From NCBI RefSeq assembly GCF_003697845.1, contig NZ_RDQE01000006.1:1-64000 (forward strand): DNA of 64,000 nucleotides. Reading direction: 5' to 3'. This document shows positions 40,096-48,458 of the stretch, one piece after another (positions within the stretch are counted from its first letter, which is position 1; every line of letters begins with the position of its first letter). Under the pieces are notes generated by a model. That model was not told the origin of the DNA. It did no database searches and worked only from the letters and a program-made list of their open reading frames with translations. Source of the DNA: Halobellus captivus (GTDB lineage: Archaea; Halobacteriota; Halobacteria; Halobacteriales; Haloferacaceae). The translations under genes and the position numbers were made by a program.

Positions 40096-41469
40096 ATGAG
40101 CGACCGTCTACACCTCAACCTCTTTACGATGACTTCGGTCGAGCACGTCTCGCCGGGGTCGTGGCGGTACCCCGGGGACCGATCGGCGGAGTACACCGAC
40201 GCCGAGTACTGGACCGAGGTCGCGCGCACGGCCGAGCGCGGCGGCTTCGACGCGGTGTTCTTCGCGGACGTCCGCGGGGTCTACGACGTGTACGGCGACG
40301 ACCGCGAGACGGCGGTCGAGCGCGCGGTTCAGACGCCCGCGAGCGACCCGCAGCTCGTCGTCCCCGCGATGGCCGCCGCCACCGACGACCTCGGGTTCGC
40401 CGTCACGCGCTCGACGACGTACACCCACCCCTACCAGCTCGCCCGCGAGTTCTCGACGCTCGACCACCTCACCGACGGCCGGGTCGCCATCAACGTCGTC
40501 ACCTCCTACCTGGAGTCGGCCGCCGAGAACCTCGGGCTCGACGAGCGGATGGAGAAGGGCGAGCGCTACGACCGCGCCGACGAGTTCCTCGACGTCTGTT
40601 ACGCGCTCTGGGAGGACTCCTGGACGGACGATGCCGTCGAGCGCGACCGCGAGAGCGGCCGGTACACGGACCCGGAGAAGGTCCGCGCCATCGACCACGA
40701 GGGCGAGCACTTCTCCGTGCCCGGTCCCCACGGCTGTGAGCCCTCCCCGCAGCGGACGCCTGTCGTCTATCAGGCGGGCTCGTCGGACCGCGGGCGGGAG
40801 TTCGCGGCCGCCAACGCGGAGGCGGTGTTCGCGAGCCAACCGACCGAGGAGGGAGTCAGAGAATACATCGAGGACGTGAAGGCACGCGCGGCCGAGTACG
40901 GTCGCGATCCCGACAGTCTGCGGTTCTTCATCGGCGTCGTCCCGATCGTCGGCGAGACCGAGGCGGCCGCCGAGCAGAAACACGAGCGGTACCGCGAACA
41001 CGTCGACGTCGAGGCGACGCTGGCGCTCCTCTCGGGATTCCTCGACATGGACCTGTCCGAACTCGACCCCGACCGGAAGGTCGAACACATCGAGACCGAC
41101 GCGATCCAGGGAACGATGAACGCGTTCACCCGGTCACAGCCCGACCGCGAGTGGACGGTCCGCGAGGTCGCGGAGTTCTGCGGGCTCGGGACCACCTCGC
41201 CGACGATCGTGGGGACGCCGGAACAGGTCGCCGACGAGCTCGAGTACTGGCACGGGGAGGTCGGCGTCCACGGGTTCAACGTGAAGGAGGTCGTTCGTCC
41301 CGACTCGCTGGTGGACTTCGTGGACCTCGTGGTGCCCGAGCTCCGCGAGCGCGGGCTTCTCGCGCCCGCCGACGCCGACCCGCCGGGGGACACCCTTCGC
41401 GAGCGGCTTCTCGGCGAGGGACAGTCGCGGCTCCGGGCCGACCATCCCGCGCGCTCGTCGTCCGAGTGA
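40096..41469 (+). CDS. LLM-class flavin-dependent monooxygenase (NtaA/SnaA/DszA group)
   Basis: 457 residues with the bacterial luciferase-like TIM barrel. Features: LHLNLFTMTSVEHVSPGSWR, WTEVARTAERGGFDAVFFAD near residue 35-55, and RSTTYTHPYQLAREFSTLDH then GRVAINVVTSYLESAAENLG, the hallmark of the NtaA/SnaA/DszA group, which oxidises chelators, sulfonates or sulfur heterocycles using FMNH2 from a separate reductase. No reductase gene is adjacent. The substrate is unknown. Downstream lies an unusual pair of hairpins. Confidence 0.9.
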   Translation: MSDRLHLNLFTMTSVEHVSPGSWRYPGDRSAEYTDAEYWTEVARTAERGGFDAVFFADVRGVYDVYGDDRETAVERAVQTPASDPQLVVPAMAAATDDLGFAVTRSTTYTHPYQLAREFSTLDHLTDGRVAINVVTSYLESAAENLGLDERMEKGERYDRADEFLDVCYALWEDSWTDDAVERDRESGRYTDPEKVRAIDHEGEHFSVPGPHGCEPSPQRTPVVYQAGSSDRGREFAAANAEAVFASQPTEEGVREYIEDVKARAAEYGRDPDSLRFFIGVVPIVGETEAAAEQKHERYREHVDVEATLALLSGFLDMDLSELDPDRKVEHIETDAIQGTMNAFTRSQPDREWTVREVAEFCGLGTTSPTIVGTPEQVADELEYWHGEVGVHGFNVKEVVRPDSLVDFVDLVVPELRERGLLAPADADPPGDTLRERLLGEGQSRLRADHPARSSSE

Positions 41470-41564
41470 TCGATCCCCCATGGTTATTAAGTAAACACTA
41501 ACCGTTAACACGACGTATCTGCCGCCCCCGGCACCGTTAAGTGGTTCACGCGTCTGGTGTCAGG

Positions 41565-41651
41565 TGACGCTTCGCTTGGAGGGCCGAAGCGTCAGCGGGG
41601 ACCTACTGAACGCTCCCGCGTGCCACCTTTTCCCGGCACGCGAGAGCGTTC
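41565..41651 (+). ncRNA. Two-hairpin element, possible small RNA
   Basis: Hairpin 1 pairs TGACGCTTCG (41565-41574) with CGAAGCGTCA (41585-41594), a 10-bp perfect stem. Hairpin 2 pairs 41608-41624 with 41635-41651, 16 of 17 positions with one C/A mismatch and a pyrimidine-rich 10-nt loop ACCTTTTCCC. TATA-like GTTATTAAG (41482-41490) and CGTTAAGT (41535-41542) lie upstream, the second about 26 nt before hairpin 1. It matches no RNA I recognise; a transcript end of the monooxygenase gene is the main alternative. Strand is assumed. Confidence 0.5.
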
Positions 41652-41723
41652 GTTCCTTTCGAACCGTGAGCGACCGTGTTCCGTAGATGACCGCGTTCTG
41701 TAGGCGACCGTGCCCCGTTCGGA

Positions 41724-42197
41724 TCAGAGACCCTCGGACTGGTAGTCGCCGTCGTACGTCCCGTCGTGGTCCGCACGCGCGAGCACCAGCTGGGCGATCC
41801 GCGCGCCGGGTTCGACGTCGAGCGCGTGTCCCACGTCGAGTCGACCCTCGCCGATCCCCTCGTAGCCGGCGTCCCAGACCGCGGTGTCGAGGGTACACGA
41901 GTTCCGCAGCAGCGTCGACCGCGGGAGGACGAAGCCGACGCGTCCCTCGGGGATCCGGACCGGCTCGCCGTAGCGGACCACGTACGTCCCGGCGTCGAGC
42001 CGATACGCGCCGTCGTCGGGCTCGATCTCGATTCGGTCGCCGACGCGTTTCCCGTCCCGACCGATCCGTCCCGGCTCCGTCTGTCGGAAGACGGCCCCGA
42101 CCGTGAGATCGACCCCGTTCGGCTGTCGCTGTTCCGGCTCGAGCGTCGCGCCCGCCGCCTCCAGGGCGGCCGCCACCGACTCCCCCGATTCGAACAT
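41724..42197 (-). CDS. dut: Deoxyuridine triphosphatase/dCTP deaminase family
   Basis: 157 residues. The beta-roll fold shared by dUTPase and dCTP deaminase shows as QPNGVDLTVGAVF near residue 24, VGFVLPRSTLLRNSC near 90 and the trimer-forming DAGYEGIGEGRL (about 112-123). Haloarchaeal genes of this kind are annotated as dUTP nucleotidohydrolases, which keep uracil out of DNA and provide dUMP. A bifunctional dCTP deaminase/dUTPase cannot be excluded. It starts at 42197 and is divergent from the aconitase gene. Confidence 0.85.
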   Translation of the reverse strand: MFESGESVAAALEAAGATLEPEQRQPNGVDLTVGAVFRQTEPGRIGRDGKRVGDRIEIEPDDGAYRLDAGTYVVRYGEPVRIPEGRVGFVLPRSTLLRNSCTLDTAVWDAGYEGIGEGRLDVGHALDVEPGARIAQLVLARADHDGTYDGDYQSEGL

Positions 42198-42366
42198 GTC
42201 CTCCCGGAGCCGCGGCGGCGGCAAAACCGTGTCGACCCCGCGTCGTGGGTGGGTCCGGGATCCGACGATCACGTCCGCGTTCGGCGTGCCATCACGGCAG
42301 TTTTCGCCCAAGTATTGCTCGATCCTTCGGGTCCAACACGGTCGATCCGGCGGGACACTCGCGGGT

Positions 42367-42374
42367 TTTATATT
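42367..42374 (+). promoter_or_regulatory. TATA box for aconitase
   Basis: TTTATATT is 26-33 nt before the ATG at 42400, in a GC-rich context. Confidence 0.7.
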
Positions 42375-42399
42375 CACGGGACGGCCATCTTCGACCGAT

Positions 42400-44382
42400 A
42401 TGGGAAAGACGATTACGGAGAAGATCCTCGGCGACCATCTCGTCGAAGGGGAGTTGACCCCCGGCGAGGAGATCGGCATCGAGATCGACCAGGTGCTCAC
42501 ACAGGACACCACGGGGACGATGGTCTGGCTCCAGTTCGAGGCGCTGGATCTGGACGAGGTCCAGACCGAACTCGCCGCGCAGTACTGTGACCACCAGACG
42601 TACCAGTTCGACTTCAAGAACACCGACGACCACCGCTTCCTCCGCTCCGCGGCCGGCACCTACGGCGCGTACTTCTCCCGGCCCGGCAACGGAATCTGCC
42701 ACCAGGTCCACAAGGAGAACTTCGCCGCGCCCGGCAAGACCCTCCTGGGCTCCGACTCGCACACCCCGACGCCCGGCGGGCTCGGCCAGCTCGCGATCGG
42801 CGCCGGCGGGCTCGACATCGCCGTCGCCATGGGCGGCGGCCCCTACTACGTCGAGATGCCCGAAGTCGTCAACGTCCACCTCGAGGGCGAGCTCCCCGAG
42901 TGGGCGACCGCGAAGGACGTCGCACTCCACCTGCTCGGCGAGCTGACCGTCAAGGGCGGCGTCGGCAAGATCTTCGAGTACACCGGCCCCGGCGCCGAGA
43001 AGCTCACGATCCCCGAGCGGACGACGATCACGAACCTCGGCACCGAGCTCGGCGCCACCTCCTCCATCTTCGGCACCGACGAGAAGACGAAGGACTGGCT
43101 CGCACGCCAGGACCGCGAGGAGGAGTTCGTCGAGCTCGAGCCCGACGACGACGCGGAGTACGCGGAGACGATCGAGGTCGACCTCGACGAGCTCGAGCCG
43201 CTCGTGGCCGCCCCGTCGATGCCCGACAACGTCGCCCCCGTCAGCGAGTACGAGGGTACCGACGTCGAGCAGGTCATCGTCGGCTCCTGTACCAACGGCG
43301 CCTACGAGGACATCCTCCCGAGCGCGAAGATGCTGGAGGGCCGAGAGGTCGCGAAGCAGACCGAGATGATCGTCGCGCCCGGCTCCAAGCAGGCCTCCGA
43401 GATGCTGGCCCGTGAGGGCTGGACCGCGGAGATGATGGCGGCCGGCGTCAACTTCTCCGAGGCGACGTGTGGTGCCTGCATCGGCATCGGCCACGTGCCA
43501 GCCTCCGACTCCGTCTCGCTGCGTACCTTCAACCGCAACTTCGAGGGTCGCTCCGGCATCGAGGACGACTCCGTCTTCCTCTGCTCGCCCGAGGTCGCCA
43601 CCGCGGCGGCCATCACCGGCGAGATCGTCGACCCGCGGGACCTCGCCGACGAGCTCGGCGACCTCGAGGCGCCCGGTCTCGAGATGGGGACGAAGTACGG
43701 CCCCGGGATGGGTCGCGACGACAACGACATCATCTCGCCCGAGGAGGCGATCGACGACGGCCTCGTCAAGGGGCCGAACATCGGCGACGTGCCGCTCAAG
43801 GACGGGATCGACGTGGACGGCGGCGAGGCGCTCCTCAAGATGGAGGACAACATCACCACCGACCACATCATCCCGGCGACGGCGGACATCCTGAAGTTCC
43901 GCTCGAACATCGAGAAGCTCTCGGAGTTCACGCTCTCGCGCGTCGACGACACGTTCGCACAGCGCGCGCTCGACGCCGACGGCGGCGTCCTCGTCGCCGG
44001 CGAGAACTACGGCCAGGGCTCCTCGCGCGAGCACGCCGCGCTCTGTCCGATGTACCTGGGAATCGAGGCCGTCTTCGCGCAGAGCTTCGCCCGCATCCAC
44101 AAGGCGAACCTGTTCAACTTCGGTATCGTCCCCCTCGCCATCGACGCGGAGACGTACGAGCGGATCGACCAGGGCGACGACATCGAGATCGTCGACGACG
44201 TGCCCGCCGGCGTCAACTCCGGGGAGACGGAGTTCACCGCCCGCGTCAACGACGAGTGGGAGTTCACGGCCGAGCTCGACGCCTCCGAGCGCGAACGCGA
44301 GATCCTCGCGTCCGGCGGCAAGCTCTCGTGGGTCAAACAGCAGCACGACGGCGGCTCCGGCGCCGCGCCCGCCGACGACTGA
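42400..44382 (+). CDS. acn: Aconitate hydratase
   Basis: 660 residues. Isomerises citrate and isocitrate in the citric acid cycle using a 4Fe-4S cluster held by Cys297 (GSCTNG), Cys357 and Cys360 (CGACIG). HTPTPGGLG near 125 and the C-terminal swivel domain with GGVLVAGENYGQGSSREHAA are conserved. Size and domain order match the short, mitochondrial-like aconitases of haloarchaea rather than the 900-residue AcnA. A TATA box is about 30 nt upstream. Pyrimidine-rich tracts after the stop may terminate transcription. Confidence 0.94.
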   Translation: MGKTITEKILGDHLVEGELTPGEEIGIEIDQVLTQDTTGTMVWLQFEALDLDEVQTELAAQYCDHQTYQFDFKNTDDHRFLRSAAGTYGAYFSRPGNGICHQVHKENFAAPGKTLLGSDSHTPTPGGLGQLAIGAGGLDIAVAMGGGPYYVEMPEVVNVHLEGELPEWATAKDVALHLLGELTVKGGVGKIFEYTGPGAEKLTIPERTTITNLGTELGATSSIFGTDEKTKDWLARQDREEEFVELEPDDDAEYAETIEVDLDELEPLVAAPSMPDNVAPVSEYEGTDVEQVIVGSCTNGAYEDILPSAKMLEGREVAKQTEMIVAPGSKQASEMLAREGWTAEMMAAGVNFSEATCGACIGIGHVPASDSVSLRTFNRNFEGRSGIEDDSVFLCSPEVATAAAITGEIVDPRDLADELGDLEAPGLEMGTKYGPGMGRDDNDIISPEEAIDDGLVKGPNIGDVPLKDGIDVDGGEALLKMEDNITTDHIIPATADILKFRSNIEKLSEFTLSRVDDTFAQRALDADGGVLVAGENYGQGSSREHAALCPMYLGIEAVFAQSFARIHKANLFNFGIVPLAIDAETYERIDQGDDIEIVDDVPAGVNSGETEFTARVNDEWEFTAELDASEREREILASGGKLSWVKQQHDGGSGAAPADD

Positions 44383-44399
44383 AACGAAACGACGACCCA

Positions 44400-44445
44400 C
44401 ACCTGTTTCGGTTCTTTCTCCCTTCCAGTTCTTTCTCCCTTTCGT
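44400..44445 (+). terminator. Pyrimidine-rich terminator candidate after aconitase
   Basis: Several T/C tracts (TTTCGGTTCTTTCTCCC, GTTCTTTCTCCCTTTCG) start about 20 nt after the stop codon. Archaeal transcription often stops at U-rich tracts without a hairpin. Tentative. Confidence 0.4.
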
Positions 44446-44583
44446 CACGGCCCCCGAGCGACGGCTCTCCGCGATCGTCGGTGGCAACGGTCGAGAAGTA
44501 GCGACGCGGATCGACGGCGCGGTCGCTCGCGGATCGAGGGGGCTCGAGAAACGGAAAAACCGCCCGTCGCTCGGTCTCCCGCG

Positions 44584-45237
44584 TCAGCGGGCCGCGGCGG
44601 CGACGCGCTCGCGCTCCTCCTTCTGTGAGATGGAGTAGGAGGCGTTGGCGTCGTAGTCGGCGGCCGCGATCAGCTCGTTCGCGAGCGCCTCGGCGGCCGA
44701 GGTGCTGGACTTGTACGTCGCGTTGGCGACGCCGTCGGAGATGAACAACAGCGCCTGGTCGACGCGGCGCTGGGGCGCGACGTCGACGGCCTTCGGGACG
44801 GAGATGCCGCCGTACTTCAGGCGGACCGTCTCCTCGCGCGGCGCGGCGTTCTCGACGGCGCGTACGAGGATCTGAACCGGGTTCTCCTCGGTGCGGTCGT
44901 GGATCACGTCGAACGCGTCACGGACGATCCGGGTCGTCTGCTGTTTCTTGCCCGTGTTCTCGTCGGTCTGCATCAGCCGGTTGATCAGCCGCTCGACGAG
45001 GGATATCTCGCTCTTCTGGAACTGTTTGGACGCGTGTCGCCCCATCGTGTGGGCGATCGGCGTCACCGTCATGTATCGCTTCGTCGAGGGGTCCTCGTAG
45101 GCGATCTCGGTGACGTCCCAGACGCCGAACAGCTCCGCGTTCTCGTTCGCGGCCTCGCTCGAGGCGGGCGCGTCCGGGTCCGGCTCGTCGGCGGCGACGT
45201 CCTCGTCGGACTCCGCCTCGACTTCCTCCCCGCTCAT
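44584..45237 (-). CDS. rps7: 30S ribosomal protein S7
   Basis: 217 residues. The S7 core begins near [39 protein letters not shown] and the C-terminal [14 protein letters not shown] are typical of archaeal uS7, which nucleates assembly of the 30S head. It carries an acidic N-terminal extension of about 38 residues, common in halophiles. The ATG overlaps the rps12 stop by 4 nt (ATGA). In many archaea elongation factor 2 follows; here the next gene is convergent aconitase, so the string ends with rps7. Confidence 0.96.
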   Translation of the reverse strand: MSGEEVEAESDEDVAADEPDPDAPASSEAANENAELFGVWDVTEIAYEDPSTKRYMTVTPIAHTMGRHASKQFQKSEISLVERLINRLMQTDENTGKKQQTTRIVRDAFDVIHDRTEENPVQILVRAVENAAPREETVRLKYGGISVPKAVDVAPQRRVDQALLFISDGVANATYKSSTSAAEALANELIAAADYDANASYSISQKEERERVAAAAR

Positions 45238-45662
45238 CGGACCGGCTTCTCCGCGTTTCCGCGAACCAGTTCGATCATCGAGACGCCGTTGACCTTCTCG
45301 ACCTTGTAGTTGACGCCGGAGAGGTCGCCCATCGCGCGACCCTTCGCGCCGCCGATCCCCGCGATCGTGACCTCGTCGTGCTCGTCGATGAAGGAGATCG
45401 CGCCGTCGCCGGGACAGAAGGCCGTGACCTGCTTCCCGTTCTTGATGAGCTGAACCCGGACGCACTTCCGGATCGCCGAGTTCGGTTGCTTCGCCTCGAT
45501 CCCGACCTTCTCGAGGACGATCCCGCGAGCCTGCGGGGCACCCTCGAGGGGGTCGGACTTCTTCTTGAGCCCGCGCTCTCGCCGAGCGTACTCGGAGTCG
45601 GACCAGCGGCGCTTCTGCCGGTCCTTTTTGAGCTTACGGGCGGCATATTTGCCGTTCGCCAT
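45234..45662 (-). CDS. rps12: 30S ribosomal protein S12
   Basis: 142 residues. Decoding-centre protein uS12: [19 protein letters not shown] carries the universally conserved PNSA loop, and TVAGIG-like [20 protein letters not shown] follows. Basic N-terminus [24 protein letters not shown]-like TACTTAAG (45687-45694) is about 27 nt upstream, so rps12-rps7 may have its own promoter in addition to read-through from the polymerase operon. Confidence 0.97.
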   Translation of the reverse strand: MANGKYAARKLKKDRQKRRWSDSEYARRERGLKKKSDPLEGAPQARGIVLEKVGIEAKQPNSAIRKCVRVQLIKNGKQVTAFCPGDGAISFIDEHDEVTIAGIGGAKGRAMGDLSGVNYKVEKVNGVSMIELVRGNAEKPVR

Positions 45663-45686
45663 CGTACGTTCCTTTCCGAACGGAGC

Positions 45687-45694
45687 TACTTAAG
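45687..45694 (-). promoter_or_regulatory. TATA box for rps12-rps7
   Basis: Minus-strand CTTAAGTA lies 25-32 nt before the rps12 ATG at 45662. Confidence 0.6.
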
Positions 45695-45898
45695 CGTCGT
45701 CTTTCCGCCCGGAGAAACGTGCACAGATCCGACGAGAGGTACCGCTCGAGCGATCTACGCGCGTTTCTCCGATCGATATCGACGGACGCTCCTGACCGTT
45801 GAACCGATAAGCCAGCCTGAGAGCCCGTCGTTGATCGAATTCCGTCGTCGACCGAAACCCGTCGTCAGCCGGGAGACGTCCCCGTCGTGGTTCCGTTC

Positions 45899-46750
45899 TC
45901 AGCCCTCCGTCTCGCCGCGCGCCTCCGCCGCCCAGTCGGGTTCCGTGACCGCCTCGCCCCGATCGCGGTACTCGATCTCGACCTCGACGGCCCCGGTTCC
46001 GTCGTCGTGTGGTCCCTCCCAGGACTGCTCGATCCGCGGGACGAACCCGGCCTCGAACACGTCGACGGTCGCCGACGCGGTCTCGATGCGCTCCGGAACC
46101 GACCGCTCGCCGTCGAAGGAGTCGGAGACGAACCGGGCGGTCGGCTGCCCCTCCATCTCCCCTTCCCCCTCGGCGCGCGGGTCCCAGTTCCCGAGCCCCT
46201 CGTACGCCGTCTCCCCCGAGCCGTCTCCCCGAGGTACCCGGATCCCGACGAGCGCCTCCGATCGAAGCGCCTCCTCGAAGTCGGCGGCCGTGCGGTCGAC
46301 CGCCTGCCGGCCGTAGCGGACCCCCTCCTCGGTGCGTTCACGGAGCAGCGCCTCCCCGTCCGCGACGTACCGCTCGAGCACGTCCGGCCCCTCGGTTTCG
46401 GTCACCTCCTGTCGAAGGTACGACCGTCCGTTCTCGAGGTCGTGGCTCGACTCGTACTCCTGTGAGGGGAGCCACGGGGTCGGGTCGCCGTCCCCGTCGT
46501 AGCTCGACGTAGCCGTCGAGAAGAGGGTCATTCCGCCCGCCTCGACCGCCGACTCGACGTGGTTCGTGGCCAGCGTCTCGACGTCGAGCCCGTCGCCGTC
46601 GCGCCACTCGGCGTCCGGGAAGGGACCGTCCACGCTCCCGCCGACACAGCCCGCGAGTCCGACGCCGGCGGCGGTGCCGAGCGCCGCCAGAAGGCGGCGT
46701 CTGTTCACGCGCCGGCCGACGCGCCGTTCGTTCGTGGATCGTTCGGTCAT
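45899..46750 (-). CDS. Tat-exported lipoprotein, function unknown
   Basis: 283 residues from the ATG at 46750. The twin-arginine signal RRVNRRRLLAALGTAAGVGL is followed by the lipobox LAGC with Cys at about 35, so the mature protein would be lipid-anchored outside the membrane, as is usual in haloarchaea. The acidic ectodomain, with repeated short helical and beta segments, resembles haloarchaeal lipoproteins of the DUF7537 type; I am only moderately sure. It lies between nusA and rps12, on the same strand as the polymerase operon. A start at 46810 would precede the signal by 20 residues and is less likely. Confidence 0.8.
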   Translation of the reverse strand: MTERSTNERRVGRRVNRRRLLAALGTAAGVGLAGCVGGSVDGPFPDAEWRDGDGLDVETLATNHVESAVEAGGMTLFSTATSSYDGDGDPTPWLPSQEYESSHDLENGRSYLRQEVTETEGPDVLERYVADGEALLRERTEEGVRYGRQAVDRTAADFEEALRSEALVGIRVPRGDGSGETAYEGLGNWDPRAEGEGEMEGQPTARFVSDSFDGERSVPERIETASATVDVFEAGFVPRIEQSWEGPHDDGTGAVEVEIEYRDRGEAVTEPDWAAEARGETEG

Positions 46751-46806
46751 ACCCGTCCGTGGCGACGGACGCGAAAAAGCCCGCCGAAGCCGTCCGCGAG
46801 TCGCGG

Positions 46807-47226
46807 TCAAGTCAGTTGGACGTCGTCGATGTCGTGGTGACGCTTCGCCAGCGTCCGCGCGGTCTCGATGTTCCGGCCGTCCGCGCCGATCGCGACGCCG
46901 CGGTCCGGCTCGGGGACCTCCACGTACGCGACCCGGTCGTTCTGCTCGGAGACGGTCACCGCGTTGACCGCCGCCGGCGCGAGCGCGCTCGCGACGAACG
47001 CCTCGGGCGTGTCCGCGTCCTCGACGAGGTCGATCGACTTGCCGAGCCGTCGTTCGGCCTCCTCGACGGTCTCGCCCGCCTGGCCGATCGCGGCCGCCAT
47101 CTCGCCGGCCGGAAGGAGGAACACGAGCCGGTCGCCCTCCACGAGGCAGTCCTTCGGCGCGACGCCGGTCAGCTCGTCGAACCGACCGATGTAGCGCCGC
47201 GCCTCGTCGGAGAGCTCGACGCGCAT
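46807..47226 (-). CDS. nusA: NusA-like transcription termination factor
   Basis: 139 residues, made up of the two KH domains typical of archaeal NusA, without the bacterial N-terminal and S1 domains. Motifs: GEMAAAIGQAGETVEEAERR (KH1, GxxG) and EVPEPDRGVAIGADGRNIET (KH2). It binds RNA at the polymerase exit. The ATG shares one base with the TGA of rpoA2 (TGATG), placing it tightly in the polymerase operon. Confidence 0.95.
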   Translation of the reverse strand: MRVELSDEARRYIGRFDELTGVAPKDCLVEGDRLVFLLPAGEMAAAIGQAGETVEEAERRLGKSIDLVEDADTPEAFVASALAPAAVNAVTVSEQNDRVAYVEVPEPDRGVAIGADGRNIETARTLAKRHHDIDDVQLT

Positions 47227-48458
47227 CAGTCGTCGCTCGGCGTGCCGCCGTCCGAGACGACCCGCGACCCCATCCGGAGGTCGACGTCGCCGGTTCCGAT
47301 CGAGATGGGTTTCCCGGCGATGACGTTCTCGATGACCCCGTCGAGCTCGTCGTACTCGCCGTGGACCGCCGCGTCGAGCAGGTGGTTCACCGTCACCTCG
47401 AACGCCGCGCGCGCGAGCACCGAGTCCTTCGAGCCGGAGATGCCGTGCCGGCCGATCGACTCGATCTCGCCGTTGTTCGTCATGATGTCCGCGACGAGCA
47501 TGAGGTGCCGGACGTTCACGTCGTCGAGCCCCTGCTCTTCGAGCGTGTTCTTCGTCTCGTCGATGATCGTCTCGCGGGCCGCCTCGACGCCGAGGTTCCG
47601 ATAGATCTCGTGGATGTTGTTACACGTCGTTCGCGAGGCGTCGACCCCCTCGATCTCCAGGGCGTCGCCGAAGGCGGACCCCTCGGTGTAGAGGACGAAC
47701 TCCTCGCCCTCCTCGAGTTCCTCCTTGCGGATGACGACCCGCTCGACCTCCTCGATCCCCTTGAAGACGATGTCGCGGAGGCGCTCGACGAGCTGTAACA
47801 GCTCGCGGTAGCTCGGCTCGTTGGGGCCGAACTCGATCACGGTCCCCGCCTGCCGGGCGTCGACGCCGAGCGAGTCCTCGATGGTCTCGGCGATGATCTC
47901 GGCGACCTCCGTGGGGTCCGAGTGGGTCGGCCACCGCTCCAACAGCGTGTCGTCGTTGAGGTCGATCCGTACGAGCATGTCCGCGACGTTGGTGGAGACG
48001 TCGCCGAGCGCTAAGATCCGCGTCGACTCGATCGACCAGACGACCTCGTGTGCCTTCTCGCGGTCGGTCGCGTACTCGCCCTCGAGATGAACCGTCATCA
48101 TCGGCGTGTCCGGCGTCTTCCGGGCGTCCACCAGCTCGATGAGCCGGGGGAGCCCCTGCGTGACGTCGATCTCCGCGACGCCGGCGTAGTGGAAGGTGTT
48201 CATCGTCATCTGCGTTCCGGGTTCCCCGATCGACTGCGCGGAGACGGTCCCCACGGGCTCTAACGGGTCCACCCGCGTCTCGATGTACCGGTTCTCGACG
48301 CCGGTCGCGATGTCCGTCGCCTGCTCGATCGAGATCTCGCCGTACTCGTCCGCCTTCGCCTCCAACGTCTCGTACACCTCCGTCTTCAACCGCTTCGGGA
48401 GCTCCGTCGCCTCCACGACGGCCTCCATGTCCTCGGTGACGTGTTCGTACTCAGTCAT
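47226..48458 (-). CDS. rpoA2: DNA-directed RNA polymerase subunit A''
   Basis: 410 residues forming the C-terminal third of the largest polymerase subunit, with the trigger loop and bridge-helix-following regions: [20 protein letters not shown]-type segment at about 65-85 (here [18 protein letters not shown]), then [14 protein letters not shown]. The family end [10 protein letters not shown] is followed by a short acidic tail. It overlaps rpoA1 by 8 nt and nusA by 1 nt. No intein is present. Confidence 0.97.
   Translation of the reverse strand: MTEYEHVTEDMEAVVEATELPKRLKTEVYETLEAKADEYGEISIEQATDIATGVENRYIETRVDPLEPVGTVSAQSIGEPGTQMTMNTFHYAGVAEIDVTQGLPRLIELVDARKTPDTPMMTVHLEGEYATDREKAHEVVWSIESTRILALGDVSTNVADMLVRIDLNDDTLLERWPTHSDPTEVAEIIAETIEDSLGVDARQAGTVIEFGPNEPSYRELLQLVERLRDIVFKGIEEVERVVIRKEELEEGEEFVLYTEGSAFGDALEIEGVDASRTTCNNIHEIYRNLGVEAARETIIDETKNTLEEQGLDDVNVRHLMLVADIMTNNGEIESIGRHGISGSKDSVLARAAFEVTVNHLLDAAVHGEYDELDGVIENVIAGKPISIGTGDVDLRMGSRVVSDGGTPSDD

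Noticed and set aside
41565-41651. SRP RNA or RNase P RNA
   Set aside because: Too short, and lacks the conserved GGAAG/AGCAG-type SRP apical motifs and RNase P signature loops that I would expect.
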